From NCBI RefSeq assembly GCF_009696685.2, contig NZ_CP102355.1:1468501-1532500 (forward strand): a stretch of 64,000 bases of DNA, in the 5' to 3' direction. Below, one piece after another: positions 13,434-22,352 of the stretch. The notes below the pieces were generated by a model. It was not told the DNA's origin. It saw only the letters and a list, made by a program, of their open reading frames with translations, and made no database searches. Position 1 is the stretch's first letter; every line of letters starts with the position of its first letter. A program made the position numbers and the translations under genes. The stretch is from Paracoccus sp. SMMA_5_TC (GTDB taxonomy: Bacteria; Pseudomonadota; Alphaproteobacteria; Rhodobacterales; Rhodobacteraceae).

Positions 13434-13631
13434 ATGCCTGACAGCATCGAATGGGAGCTGCGCGCCAGCAACGGCACCGTGATCAAGGTGACGGATGTGG
13501 TGATCAGCCGGGAAGTCGTTGATGTCCCCGATGTGGACCGCCCCGGATGGGTTTATCGAGAGGTGGTAGGCCCGATCCGAGTTAGCGCCCTGGTTTCCGG
13601 CACCGAGGCGCTTGTGCCCTCGAAGAAATGA
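13434..13631 (+). CDS. Small beta-rich phage protein (65 aa)
   Basis: MPDSIEWELRASNGTVIKVT continues DVVISREVVDVPDVDRPGWV and ends GTEALVPSKK. It has a perfect GGAGG site nine bases upstream. Composition suggests a small beta fold. Located directly before the HNH/packaging genes. No family recognised. Confidence 0.62.
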   Translation: MPDSIEWELRASNGTVIKVTDVVISREVVDVPDVDRPGWVYREVVGPIRVSALVSGTEALVPSKK

Positions 13632-13667
13632 CCCGCAAGCCATGGGCTGACAAGGGCAGCAAACACA

Positions 13668-14513
13668 ATGGCTAGACTGACAACCCTCAAACCCAGGTTG
13701 TCTGCGCCGACCGGACGCCTGTCAGCAAGGCCCACCGAGAAAGACCGATCTGCGCAACGCCTCAAGGACAGCCCGTGGCGCAAATGGTATGGCACTGAAC
13801 GCTGGAAGACTCTGCGCTGGCAGGTTCTCACAGATGCCGGGTTCACTTGCGCAATGTGCGGGAAGGTGGAGACGGACACATCGCAACTCGTCGCTGACCA
13901 CACCCAGCCGCATAGGGGTAATGAGGAACTGTTCTGGGACAGGACCAACATCCAATGCGTTTGCGCCCCGTGCCATAACAGCCGCAAGCAGGCCATGGAG
14001 CGCGCCGACAAGAAGGCGGCATCTCACCCGTCATGGCTTAAGCCGTCGATCATCCCGCTGACCATCGTGTGCGGGCCGCCTGCATCGGGGAAAACATGGT
14101 ATGTCACCGAGAACGCTGGGCCTAACGACCTGGTGGTAGACCTGGATGTGATCGCATCGCGTCTCGCCCGATCATCGCTGCATGGATGGGACAGGGATGC
14201 ATGGATCAACCCGGCCCTGTGGGAGCGCAACAGGATCTTGGGTGACCTGTCAAAGCCCAGCCGTTACCCAGCAGCATGGCTGATCGTGTCGGAGCCAAAG
14301 GCAAGGCTTAGGGAGTGGTGGGCGCAGACACTCAAGCCGCAGCGCATCGTGGTCATGGAAGCGGATGAGCGAACCTGCATGGCGAACGCGGCGAATGATC
14401 AGGACCGCGATCCGCTCAAGGTGATGCAGGCCGCGACCGAGTGGTGGGCGCACTACCAGCGGCGTATCGGGGACGTGCGGATCGTGCCGCAGGGGCGCGG
14501 AACCCCGGCCTGA
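13668..14513 (+). CDS. HNH endonuclease fused to P-loop NTPase (281 aa)
   Basis: Residues of about 37-108 are a complete HNH domain: zinc cysteines 61/64 and 99/102, catalytic-type ADH at 76-78, asparagine at 94 and CHNSRKQ after the second pair. Residues of about 128-281 form a P-loop domain (ICGPPASGKT-type Walker A at 136-143, then VVDLDVIASRL) resembling AAA_33 polynucleotide-kinase-like proteins. HNH proteins beside terminase are needed for DNA cleavage during packaging in HK97-type cos phages. Fusion to a kinase-like ATPase in one chain is unusual to me. Confidence 0.85.
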   Translation: MARLTTLKPRLSAPTGRLSARPTEKDRSAQRLKDSPWRKWYGTERWKTLRWQVLTDAGFTCAMCGKVETDTSQLVADHTQPHRGNEELFWDRTNIQCVCAPCHNSRKQAMERADKKAASHPSWLKPSIIPLTIVCGPPASGKTWYVTENAGPNDLVVDLDVIASRLARSSLHGWDRDAWINPALWERNRILGDLSKPSRYPAAWLIVSEPKARLREWWAQTLKPQRIVVMEADERTCMANAANDQDRDPLKVMQAATEWWAHYQRRIGDVRIVPQGRGTPA

Positions 14514-14741
14514 GGTCGAGATTTCCGCGATTTTCCGAAGTGTTGCAGAAACGCAACCATAATGGGTCCGGATCGAACCGATTTTGACCGAAAATGCCCT
14601 AAAAAGTGGCAGACCGGCCCGAGAGGGGGGGGTAGTGCCGACTTGGGAGCGATTTTGCCCCCGACCCGCGGCCCCCATCCACTCAGAGATTTTTTCCCTG
14701 CTGGGAAGTTGGAGGGCGCGGACTTTCCGCGCGGACTGATC
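14514..14741 (+). other. Candidate cos/packaging region
   Basis: This 228-bp gene-free stretch lies between the HNH gene and terminase small subunit, where cos is found in HK97-like phages. It has a G7 run at about 14,625, a T6 run, and an inverted repeat GCGCGGACTTTCCGCGC just before the terminase start. No direct evidence for cleavage; the call is positional. Confidence 0.4.
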
Positions 14742-15290
14742 ATGGCCGATGAGAAAAAGCCGATTGATTGGGCTAGCATCCGGTCAGATTGGGAGAAATC
14801 AGATTGGAGTATCAGACGGATAGCCGATTGGTATCAGGTCTCGGAGCGCGGTATCCGGAAAAAAGCCAAGGCTGAATCTTGGCCTGACCGTCCGCAAGCT
14901 GGTTCCAAACCTGTCCGCACCGAGTCCGCACCCGTCATCATGGCCGGTATAGATGCTACTGACCCGGATCAGATTGTCGGAAAGGGCCATAACCTGATTT
15001 TCCGGCTTCTCGACGAACTGGACGCTGCGACGACGCATCATGGCGAGTTGGCGGAACTGATAGAGGCGCATGAGGATGACCCCCGTCGTCGTGCCGCGAT
15101 GATGAAGGCGATTGAGCTTCCGGGCCGGGCAAACGTGGTGAAGGCTCTGGCGACTGCGTTCAAGACGTGGAATGAAGCGAAGGCACCCGAGGGAAAGAAG
15201 GCGCAGCGTCAGGCCGCAGCCGAGGAAGTTGCGGCAGGTGGTCGGTTCGCTCCCCGGTCTCGCCCCAAGCTGGCGGTTGACAACGGCTAA
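14742..15290 (+). CDS. Terminase small subunit (182 aa)
   Basis: The ATG at 14742 (MADEKKPIDWASIRSDWEKS) is preferred because the upstream Pro/Gly-rich extension is implausible. Residues of about 9-45 form an HTH (DWSIRRIADWYQVSERGIRK KA), which recognises the packaging site. The C-terminal part is helical with an oligomerisation-type segment and a basic tail. It overlaps the large subunit by TAATG. Confidence 0.82.
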   Translation: MADEKKPIDWASIRSDWEKSDWSIRRIADWYQVSERGIRKKAKAESWPDRPQAGSKPVRTESAPVIMAGIDATDPDQIVGKGHNLIFRLLDELDAATTHHGELAELIEAHEDDPRRRAAMMKAIELPGRANVVKALATAFKTWNEAKAPEGKKAQRQAAAEEVAAGGRFAPRSRPKLAVDNG

Positions 15291-16963
15291 TGCTGGACTG
15301 GTCTACATCGTGCCCCGACTGGTCTGACAGGATCGTCGCCGGCAAAGGGCTTATTCCATTTCCGCCGCTGTTCCCGGATGAGGCGGAATATGCGCTGGGG
15401 GTGTTCAAGGCGCTGCGGGTGCCGGATCTGCCGGGCAAGCCGACATTTGGAGAGTGCTGCGCGCCGTGGGTGTTCGATTTTGTGGCAGCGATTTTTGGGG
15501 CAAATGACCCGGAGACAGGAAAGCAGCTGATCAGCGAGTTTTTCCTTTGCATCAGCAAGAAAAATACGAAGTCCACCCTTGCCGCTGGCATCATGCTGAC
15601 GGCGCTGATCATTGGCATTCGGGAAGAAGAAGAATTGCTGATCCTTGCGCCAACCATCGAGGTGGCCGGCAACAGTTTCAAGCCAGCTGCTGCGATGGTT
15701 CGAGCAGATGACGAGCTGGGCGCCCTGCTTCATGTGCAGGATCACGTAAGGACGATCACGCATCGCGTCAGCAAGTCATCGCTAAAGGTGGTGGCGGCAG
15801 ATACTGACACGGTTTCGGGCAAGAAGTCTGGCCGCATCCTGATTGACGAATTGTGGGTGTTCGGGAAGCGGCCGAACGCGGACGCGATGCTGCGCGAGGC
15901 AACGGGCGGTCTGGTGTCTCGGCCCGAGGGGTTTGTGATCTACCTGACAACGCAATCCGACGCGCCCCCGGCGGGCGTATTCAAGGACAAGCTGGACTAT
16001 GCCCGCGATGTGCGGGACGGCAAGATTGATGACAAGCGGTTTCTGCCGGTGCTGTATGAGTTCCCGCAGGCGATGCTGGACGCAGAGGCATATCTGGACC
16101 CGGCGAATTTCTACATCACCAATCCGAACATTGGCCGGTCGGTATCGCAGGAATGGCTTGAGCGCGAGATGAGGAAGGAACTGGCGAAGGACGCCAGCAC
16201 CCGCGCCACGTTCCTCGCCAAGCACCTGAACGTCGAGATCGGGATGAACCTGCGGGCCAACCGCTGGCCTGGCGCGGACTACTGGTCGAAGCGCGCGCGT
16301 AAGGGCCTTGATCTGGCCGAGGTGCTGGATCGCAGTGAGGTTGTTGTGGTCGGGGTGGATGGCGGCGGCCTCGATGACTTGTTCGGGCTGGCTGTGGTCG
16401 GCCGGGACCGGGAGACGAAGGATTGGCTCGCCTGGTGCCATGCGTGGTGCCACGACGGGGTTCTTGAGCGCAGGAAGGGCATCGCGGCGCGGCTGCGGGA
16501 CTTTGAGCGGGAAGGCTCGCTCACCATCGTGGACGACGAGCTTGCCGACATATCGGCGATCATCGAGATCGTGCGTGATGTCAAGGCCCGTGGGCTGCTG
16601 GCTGCGGTCGCTGCCGACCCGGCCGGGCTGGGTGAAATGGTCGACGCCTTGGCGGAAATCGACGTAACCCCGGAGAACGGCAAGGTCATCGGGGCGCCGC
16701 AGGGCTACGCGATGATGAACGCGATCAAGACGGCCGAACGCAAGCTTGCGAACGGCACGCTCTGGCATGACGGGTCCGCGCTGATGGCGTGGTGCGTCGG
16801 CAACATCAAGATCGAGCCGACTGCCACGGCGATCCGGGCAACGAAGGCGAATGCCGGGGACGCCAAGATTGACCCGGCAATGGCGCTGTTTGACGCCGTT
16901 ACGGTTATGAGCCGTAACCCGGAAGCGCCGCGAGAGCCGCAATATCAATTCATGGTATTCTAG
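15290..16963 (+). CDS. terL: Terminase large subunit, HK97 type (557 aa)
   Basis: ATPase and nuclease motor that packages DNA. Walker A-like SKKNTKST at 89-96 in the frame of FFLCISKKNTKSTLAAGIML, Walker B GRILIDELWVFG near 185, and coupling TTQSD near 217. The nuclease half begins about residue 350 with VVVGVDGGGLDD and has a second acidic site (IVDDELADISAI). Length is normal for Terminase_1. Followed after 9 bp by the prohead protease. Confidence 0.95.
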   Translation: MLDWSTSCPDWSDRIVAGKGLIPFPPLFPDEAEYALGVFKALRVPDLPGKPTFGECCAPWVFDFVAAIFGANDPETGKQLISEFFLCISKKNTKSTLAAGIMLTALIIGIREEEELLILAPTIEVAGNSFKPAAAMVRADDELGALLHVQDHVRTITHRVSKSSLKVVAADTDTVSGKKSGRILIDELWVFGKRPNADAMLREATGGLVSRPEGFVIYLTTQSDAPPAGVFKDKLDYARDVRDGKIDDKRFLPVLYEFPQAMLDAEAYLDPANFYITNPNIGRSVSQEWLEREMRKELAKDASTRATFLAKHLNVEIGMNLRANRWPGADYWSKRARKGLDLAEVLDRSEVVVVGVDGGGLDDLFGLAVVGRDRETKDWLAWCHAWCHDGVLERRKGIAARLRDFEREGSLTIVDDELADISAIIEIVRDVKARGLLAAVAADPAGLGEMVDALAEIDVTPENGKVIGAPQGYAMMNAIKTAERKLANGTLWHDGSALMAWCVGNIKIEPTATAIRATKANAGDAKIDPAMALFDAVTVMSRNPEAPREPQYQFMVF

Positions 16964-16972
16964 GAGGCCGGC

Positions 16973-17632
16973 ATGGATATGGCAGGTCGCGCATACGCTA
17001 TTTTCGAGACGAAGGCGGTTGACGAAAAGCGCCGGGTTTTCACCGGCTGGGCCACCACGCCGGCCCCGGATCGGGTGCAGGACACGATTGATCCTTTGGG
17101 TGCGGTGTTCAAGAATCCTCTGGTTCTGCTGCATCAGCATCGGCATGACGCACCGATCGGTTCGGTAACGTTCGATAAGCCGACTGCCAAGGGCATTCAG
17201 TTCACGGCGGAAATCCCGATCATTGATGAACCGGGGCCGCTGAAAGACCGCGTTGACACCGCATGGGGCGAAATCAAGGCGGGGATCGTGCGCGCGGTCT
17301 CGGTCGGCTTCCGACCCCTGAAATATGCCTATCGCGAGGACGGCGGAATCGACTTCCAGGAGGTCGAAATCTACGAGCTTTCCACGGTCAGCGTTCCGGC
17401 GAACGCACAGGCCGTTATCACTGCCATCAAGAGCCTGGACAAGGCTGCGATGGTGGAGGCGGGCGTTGACCCGCATCAATTCGCAGCCAAGCCAGAACAG
17501 GCCGCTGCAATCGTTCAGCCTGACCAGAAGCCCGCCGCGTCCGGCAAGAAGGGCCTGCCTGTTGTCAAGCTGAACGATCCCGCCCGCGTCCGGGCAAATC
17601 CGTTCGTGATCCGGAAGATCCACATCATCTGA
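16973..17632 (+). CDS. HK97-family prohead protease (219 aa)
   Basis: S78-type maturation protease: the catalytic His region is FKNPLVLLHQHRHDAPIGSV near residue 50-62 and the Ser region is GIVRAVSVGFRPLKY near residue 105-118, with the conserved ELSTVSVPAN after it. TAGGAGG lies right before the start. It would cut the capsid delta domain. Directly upstream of the capsid gene as expected. Confidence 0.93.
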   Translation: MDMAGRAYAIFETKAVDEKRRVFTGWATTPAPDRVQDTIDPLGAVFKNPLVLLHQHRHDAPIGSVTFDKPTAKGIQFTAEIPIIDEPGPLKDRVDTAWGEIKAGIVRAVSVGFRPLKYAYREDGGIDFQEVEIYELSTVSVPANAQAVITAIKSLDKAAMVEAGVDPHQFAAKPEQAAAIVQPDQKPAASGKKGLPVVKLNDPARVRANPFVIRKIHII

Positions 17633-17647
17633 ACGGTCGCCCGTAAC

Positions 17648-17664
17648 CGCCCGTGGGCAGGGCA
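17648..17664 (+). promoter_or_regulatory. 17-nt element upstream of capsid gene (copy 1)
   Basis: CGCCCGTGGGCAGGGCA is identical to 24321-24337 upstream of the tail tube gene. GCCC-GT-GGGC can pair. Beyond it both leaders share AAATGG-N-G and then ATGGCA at 22 and 21 bases from the element, which decides the capsid start at 17686. Confidence 0.65.
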
Positions 17665-17685
17665 TCCAGAAAAATGGTGAATGAC

Positions 17686-19080
17686 ATGGCATCCTATGCC
17701 GAACAGATCGGTGCGTTCGAGGCGAAACACGCTGCGAACGTAGCCACCATGAAGTCCCTGATGGACGCTGCGTCCGAGAAGGGCGAAACCCTCGACGCCG
17801 AGGCTCAGGACCAGTTCGATGAACTGCAATCCGAGAACGAGGCCGTCGAAAAGCACCTGTCGCGCCTGCGCCAGATGGAAAAGATGGCCGCCGCTGGTGC
17901 CAAGCCGGTGGATGGTTCGGCGGCCAAGGCCGCGTCGGATTCGCGTGACCCGCGCATCCCCGCGCAGGTGAAGGCTGCCGAGAAACTGGACAAGGGCATT
18001 GCGTTCGCCCGGCTGGCGAAGGTGAAGGCGCTGGCGAAGCTGGACGGCGAGAGCGTCCGCGAGGTCGCAAAATCGTTGTATGGCGAGAATTCGTCGGTCT
18101 ATGGCATTGTCGCCAAGGCGGCCGTCGGCGCTGCCACCACCACGGGCACGACCTGGGCCGGCCCTCTGGTCGGTGAGGAAAGCAGCCTGTTCGCGGACTT
18201 CGTGGAGTTCCTGCGCCCGCAAACGATCCTCGGCCGCTTCGGCGCGAACGGGGTTCCCTCTCTGCGTCGGGTTCCGTTCCGCACTGCCCTGATCGGGCAG
18301 ACCACCGGCGGCAACGGCTATTGGGTCGGTGAAGGCGCTGCGAAACCGCTGACCAAGTTCGATTTCAACCGCACCGTGCTGGAGCCGACCAAGGTCGCGA
18401 ATATCGCGGTCGTGACCGAGGAAGTTCTGCGTGATTCCAGCCCGTCTGCCGAGATGATCGTCCGCGACCAGCTGGCCGCCGCGCTTCGCGAACGTCTGGA
18501 CATCGACTTCATCAACCCTGCCAAAGCTGCGGTTGCTGGTGTTTCCCCGGCCTCGATCCTGAACGGCGTGACGCCGGTTGCGTCCTCGGGCGTCGATGCG
18601 GATGCGGTTCGCGCAGACATCCGGGCGCTGTTCGGCGCGTTCATCGCCGCGAACAACGCGCCGACCTCGGGCGTCTGGATCATGGAGGCGACCACCGCTT
18701 TGTCTCTGTCGCTGATGCAGAACCCCTTGGGTCAGGCGGAATTCCCCGGCATCACCATGAACGGCGGCACGCTGTTCGGCCTGCCGGCCATCGTGTCGGA
18801 ATACGTGCCGACCGGGATCGTTGCCCTGGTGAACGCCAGCGACATCTACCTGGCCGATGATGGCGGGATCTCGGTGGACATGAGCCGCGAGGCGTCGCTG
18901 CAAATGGACGACGCGCCGACCAACAACTCGGCCACGCCCACGGCAACATCGCTGGTGTCGATGTTCCAGACCAACTCGGTGGCGTTCCGTGCCGAGCGCA
19001 CGATCAGTTGGGCTCCCCGCCGCACGTCAGCTTCGGCCTATCTGACCGGCGTTGCCTGGGGCGGCTCGGCCGCGCCGTAA
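17686..19080 (+). CDS. HK97-family major capsid protein (464 aa)
   Basis: I use the ATG at 17686 (MASYAEQIGAFEAKHAANVA) because its leader matches that of the tail tube gene; ATG 17674 is the alternative. Residues 1 to about 130 are the helical delta/scaffold domain (FEAKHAANVATMKSLMDAAS). The mature fold follows with ENSSVYGIVAKAAVGAATTT, then the E-loop, P-domain and A-domain typical of this family, ending FRAERTISWAPRRTSASAYL. The protease cut is probably near residue 130. Confidence 0.93.
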   Translation: MASYAEQIGAFEAKHAANVATMKSLMDAASEKGETLDAEAQDQFDELQSENEAVEKHLSRLRQMEKMAAAGAKPVDGSAAKAASDSRDPRIPAQVKAAEKLDKGIAFARLAKVKALAKLDGESVREVAKSLYGENSSVYGIVAKAAVGAATTTGTTWAGPLVGEESSLFADFVEFLRPQTILGRFGANGVPSLRRVPFRTALIGQTTGGNGYWVGEGAAKPLTKFDFNRTVLEPTKVANIAVVTEEVLRDSSPSAEMIVRDQLAAALRERLDIDFINPAKAAVAGVSPASILNGVTPVASSGVDADAVRADIRALFGAFIAANNAPTSGVWIMEATTALSLSLMQNPLGQAEFPGITMNGGTLFGLPAIVSEYVPTGIVALVNASDIYLADDGGISVDMSREASLQMDDAPTNNSATPTATSLVSMFQTNSVAFRAERTISWAPRRTSASAYLTGVAWGGSAAP

Positions 19081-19085
19081 TGAAT

Positions 19086-19110
19086 ATGGCGGGCTGTAGC
19101 GGCCCGCCAT
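19086..19110 (+). terminator. Hairpin directly after capsid gene
   Basis: ATGGCGGGC and GCCCGCCAT form a perfect 9-bp stem five bases after the stop, with a seven-base loop. No T-run follows. Likely protects the capsid mRNA 3' end or reduces read-through so that capsid exceeds downstream products. Confidence 0.55.
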
Positions 19111-19136
19111 CCACTTCCTTGCCAGCCGAGGGCACC

Positions 19137-19370
19137 ATGAAAAAGAACAGCAGCTACATGACGCGTGCGCTGTCGCATCGCGATCCGCGCTTTGCGCGCA
19201 TTCTCGGACGCCTGGGCTACGAGGGCCGGGCCATGGTTGCAGAGGATCCGAATACGGATGAACTGTCGGCACTTCGCGATCAGTATCAGGCCGTCGTTGG
19301 CAAGCGTCCGTTCATGGGCTGGGACGCTGACACTTTGCGGCAGAAGATGGCTGAGGCGCAGGAATCGTGA
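19137..19370 (+). CDS. Small phage structural-region protein (77 aa)
   Basis: MKKNSSYMTRALSHRDPRFA continues RILGRLGYEGRAMVAEDPNT, a pattern I associate with small proteins next to capsid genes in Rhodobacteraceae phages. Basic N-terminal half, acidic middle. Its stop overlaps the next start (GTGA). Function unknown. Confidence 0.65.
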   Translation: MKKNSSYMTRALSHRDPRFARILGRLGYEGRAMVAEDPNTDELSALRDQYQAVVGKRPFMGWDADTLRQKMAEAQES

Positions 19371-20209
19371 TTGGCTTCGCGCGGGATATTCAGTTCATCG
19401 GCCGCAGCGGGCGGGCTGGCGGTGGCGCGCCGCCTGCGCAGCGCGTCACGCTGACCGGCGCCGAGGGGCTGGGGTTCTCGGCGCACTCATTCCTGCAGCA
19501 GGCGGTGGCGCCGGGCGACTTCGGCAATCTCGGCGCCTACTGGGCCGGCGCGCAGCACATGAACTACGCCGGGTTTTCGTCGTTGAAACAGCGATGGGAC
19601 GCGAACGGGGTTGACCGGACCGCCAGCTATGACGGCGCGCTGCTGCTGACCGAGATCGGCGACCTTGAAACCGGGTTGGCCGACCCCGCCAGCGCGCAGG
19701 GCATCGAGACGCTGCAATACCTCTACTGGTATGCGCTGACGGCGCAGGCCAAGGGGTGCCGGCTGCTGGGCATTTATATCCCGCATAGCCCCGAGGGGGT
19801 CAACATCGACGCAGATGCGCTTGCCAAAGTTCAATACTGGCTGAACTGGCTGCGGGGTCAGCCGGCGATCACGATCCCGGTCTATGCAATCCCGGTGCCG
19901 GTGATCGTTCGGGCTATGATAAATCGCTACGCCCCGGCCAGCGTCTATGCTGACGGGCTGCATCTGCGGACCCAGGCCTATCCGGCGCCGAACCAGATGA
20001 ATAATGCGATGGGTCAGGCGGTCAGGATGTTCCTGACCGGCCAGCGCCCGGCGAACGATCCGGGGTGGAGCGCCGATCTGGTCGCGCTGGTCGATGATGC
20101 GTGGTCGATCCTGCAAGCCTACGAAATGACCGGCCTCGGCGGCGACACTGTGGTCGAGGCTTATCCGGTGACTGCCGATCCGCTGCCTGATCCAATTGAG
20201 GTGCCATGA
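19367..20209 (+). CDS. SGNH-hydrolase-like phage protein (280 aa)
   Basis: Starts at a GTG overlapping the previous stop. LTGAEGLGFSAHSFLQQAVA near residue 30-48 is in the place of the nucleophile Ser block, and YADGLHLRTQAYPAPNQMNN near residue 195 has the Asp-x-x-His pair of SGNH/GDSL esterases. LLLTEIGDLE may be the N block. The motifs are variant, so activity is uncertain. An esterase-like gene between capsid and portal is unusual; a capsid decoration or glycan-acting role is inferred. Confidence 0.55.
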   Translation: MIGFARDIQFIGRSGRAGGGAPPAQRVTLTGAEGLGFSAHSFLQQAVAPGDFGNLGAYWAGAQHMNYAGFSSLKQRWDANGVDRTASYDGALLLTEIGDLETGLADPASAQGIETLQYLYWYALTAQAKGCRLLGIYIPHSPEGVNIDADALAKVQYWLNWLRGQPAITIPVYAIPVPVIVRAMINRYAPASVYADGLHLRTQAYPAPNQMNNAMGQAVRMFLTGQRPANDPGWSADLVALVDDAWSILQAYEMTGLGGDTVVEAYPVTADPLPDPIEVP

Positions 20210-21534
20210 TGTGGCCGTTCAGTCGAAAAGAGAAGGCGCTGTACAACATCCCGTCGCGTGGCGGTTGGCGCGTGCTGGAATCTTTCCCCGGCGCCTGGCA
20301 GAGGAATGTGGAGGTCAACAAGGAGTCCGTCCTTGCCTTCCATGCCGTCTTTGCCTGCATGACGCTGATCGCGCGCGACATTGCCAAGCTGCGTGTCAAG
20401 CTGGTCCAGAAGGACTCGGGCGGTATTTGGTCCGAAGTGACGAACCCGGCCTATTCCCCGGTCCTGCGCAAGCCAAACGGCTACCAGACCCGGATCCAGT
20501 TCTGGGAAAGCTGGGTTCTGTCCAAGCTGTCCTGCGGCAATACCTATGTCCTCAAGGTGCGGGATGGTCGCGGCGTCGTGACGCAGATGCACATTCTGGA
20601 CCCGGCGCGGGTGAAGCCGCTGGTGTCGGACAGTGGGGATGTTTTCTACGAAATCCAGCCCGACAACTTGTCGGCGGGCAAGGAGAGCATCACGGTCCCG
20701 GCGCGTGAGATCATTCATGATCGGTTCAACACGCTGTTTCACCCGCTGGTCGGGCTGTCTCCAATCTTCGCCAACGGGCTGGCCGCCACGCAAGGGCTGA
20801 ACATCCAGAACAACAGCGCGTCGTTCTTCGGTAATCGGTCGGTCCCTGGCGGCATCCTGACGGCCCCAGGCGCGATCTCGGACGAGACGGCGGCGCGGCT
20901 GAAAGAGACGTGGGAAGAACGCTATTCGGGGCGCGGCGGTGGCAAGATCGCCGTTCTCGGTGATGGGCTGAAATTCGAGGCGTTGGCGATGAAATCGACC
21001 GATGCCCAGATGATTGAACAGCTAAAATGGACCGCCGAGGTGGTGTGCAGCACCTACCATGTGCCGCCCTACAAGATCGGCATCGGGCAGATGCCGACCT
21101 ATAACAATATTCAGGCGCTGAACGTCGAATATTACAGCCAATGTCTTCAGTCGTTGATCGAGGACGTGGAACTGTGTCTCGATGAAGGCCTGGGGATGGC
21201 TGAGGGGATCGGAACCGAGTTCGATCTTGACGGCCTTCTGCGCATGGATTCCGTGACCCAGATGGAGGTCATGGACAAGGCTAAGGGTATCTTCTCGCCC
21301 AATGAGATGCGGCGCCGATTTGATCTTGCGCCGAAAACCGGCGGGGACAGCGTGTTCCTGCAAGAGCAGAACTATAGCCTTGAGGCCCTGGCGAAGCGTG
21401 ATGCGCGTCCTGATCCATGGGCGAAAGCCGAAGCGGCCCCGCAACCGGACGCATCGGCGCAGGACGAAGCCGAGGAACGCGCCTTCGTGGCGGAGACGCT
21501 GCTTGCGATGCGCAAGAGCTTGGAGGCCGCATGA
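20206..21534 (+). CDS. HK97-family portal protein (442 aa)
   Basis: Typical portal signatures: AFHAVFACMTLIARDIAKLR, YSPVLRKPNGYQTRIQFWES, VPAREIIHDRFNTLFHPLVG, GLSPI, FFGNRSVPGGILTAPG and STYHVPPYKIGIGQMPTYNN. The C-terminal 60 residues are acidic and probably flexible. It lies after the capsid gene instead of between terminase and protease. Translationally coupled to both neighbours. Confidence 0.93.
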   Translation: MMWPFSRKEKALYNIPSRGGWRVLESFPGAWQRNVEVNKESVLAFHAVFACMTLIARDIAKLRVKLVQKDSGGIWSEVTNPAYSPVLRKPNGYQTRIQFWESWVLSKLSCGNTYVLKVRDGRGVVTQMHILDPARVKPLVSDSGDVFYEIQPDNLSAGKESITVPAREIIHDRFNTLFHPLVGLSPIFANGLAATQGLNIQNNSASFFGNRSVPGGILTAPGAISDETAARLKETWEERYSGRGGGKIAVLGDGLKFEALAMKSTDAQMIEQLKWTAEVVCSTYHVPPYKIGIGQMPTYNNIQALNVEYYSQCLQSLIEDVELCLDEGLGMAEGIGTEFDLDGLLRMDSVTQMEVMDKAKGIFSPNEMRRRFDLAPKTGGDSVFLQEQNYSLEALAKRDARPDPWAKAEAAPQPDASAQDEAEERAFVAETLLAMRKSLEAA

Positions 21535-22352
21535 TCGACGCAAAAGCATTTGGCGAGGAACTGGCTGGCATCGTGAAGGCGGCAACCGCGCCGCTTCTGG
21601 CCCGCATCGAGGCGCTGGAAGGGCAGGTGAAGGCGGTCGAGGCTCGACCGGCGGGCCTTACCGCAGAGGCGCTTGCCGAGCAGGTGGAGGCTGTAGAGGC
21701 GCGCGTCAAATCGCATGCGGACGAGGCGATGCGGAAGGCGATGGAGCGTGGGTTTGCTGCTCAAGAGGATGGCCTTAGGCAGATCGTGAAAGAGTGCAGT
21801 GAACTGTATGACCCTGAACTTCCCGACATTCCTGCCATGGTGGCCGAGGCAGTCGAGGAAGCCGTGAAATCGATCCCCGCGCCGCAGGACGGCAAGGACG
21901 GTGCCCGCGGTGAACGCGGCGAGCCGGGCCGAGACGGGTTGGACGTGAAAGACCTGTTCCGCGCCGATGGCGGTCGCCTCATCGCGGTGATGAGCGATGG
22001 CACCACGAAAGATCTGGGCGTGTTCGTCGGCAAGGATGGTGAACCGGGCCGCGATGGTGCCGATGGGAAAGACGGTTCTGATGGCCTTGGCTTCGAGGAC
22101 ATGAGCTTTGAATTCGATGAGCACGGCAGGGTTATCGCCAAGTTCCAGCGCGGCGACGTGGTGAAATCCGTTCGCCTTCCAGGCATCGTTGACCGAGGCC
22201 CTTACAAATCGGGCGAAAGCTACGAGAAGGGAGATGCAGTCAGCTACGGCGGCTCGCTGTGGATCGCGCAGGATGCGACCAACGAAAAGCCAGACGGCGG
22301 CAAGGGCTGGCGGCTAGCGGTCAAGAAGGGCCGGGATGCGAGGGCTTCGTGA
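21531..22352 (+). CDS. Collagen-repeat head/fibre protein with CBM-like C-terminus (273 aa)
   Basis: Begins with a coiled coil (about residues 10-80), then two short collagen-like Gly-X-Y blocks (GKDGARGERGEPGRDG and GKDGEPGRDGADGKDGSD) separated by a beta segment. The C-terminus, YKSGESYEKGDAVSYGGSLW and WRLAVKKGRDA, resembles chitin-binding CBM5/12 modules. Together they suggest a trimeric fibre or head-decoration protein binding surface glycans. Start overlaps the portal stop. Confidence 0.72.
   Translation: MIDAKAFGEELAGIVKAATAPLLARIEALEGQVKAVEARPAGLTAEALAEQVEAVEARVKSHADEAMRKAMERGFAAQEDGLRQIVKECSELYDPELPDIPAMVAEAVEEAVKSIPAPQDGKDGARGERGEPGRDGLDVKDLFRADGGRLIAVMSDGTTKDLGVFVGKDGEPGRDGADGKDGSDGLGFEDMSFEFDEHGRVIAKFQRGDVVKSVRLPGIVDRGPYKSGESYEKGDAVSYGGSLWIAQDATNEKPDGGKGWRLAVKKGRDARAS

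Noticed and set aside
13628..13675. 15-aa frame MTRKPWADKGSKHNG between small ORF and HNH gene
   Set aside because: Overlaps both neighbours, too short and without independent support.
15782..18070. 762-aa minus-strand frame opposite terminase and capsid genes
   Set aside because: Arg/Pro/His-rich shadow of high-GC coding DNA; terminase, protease and capsid on the plus strand are certain.
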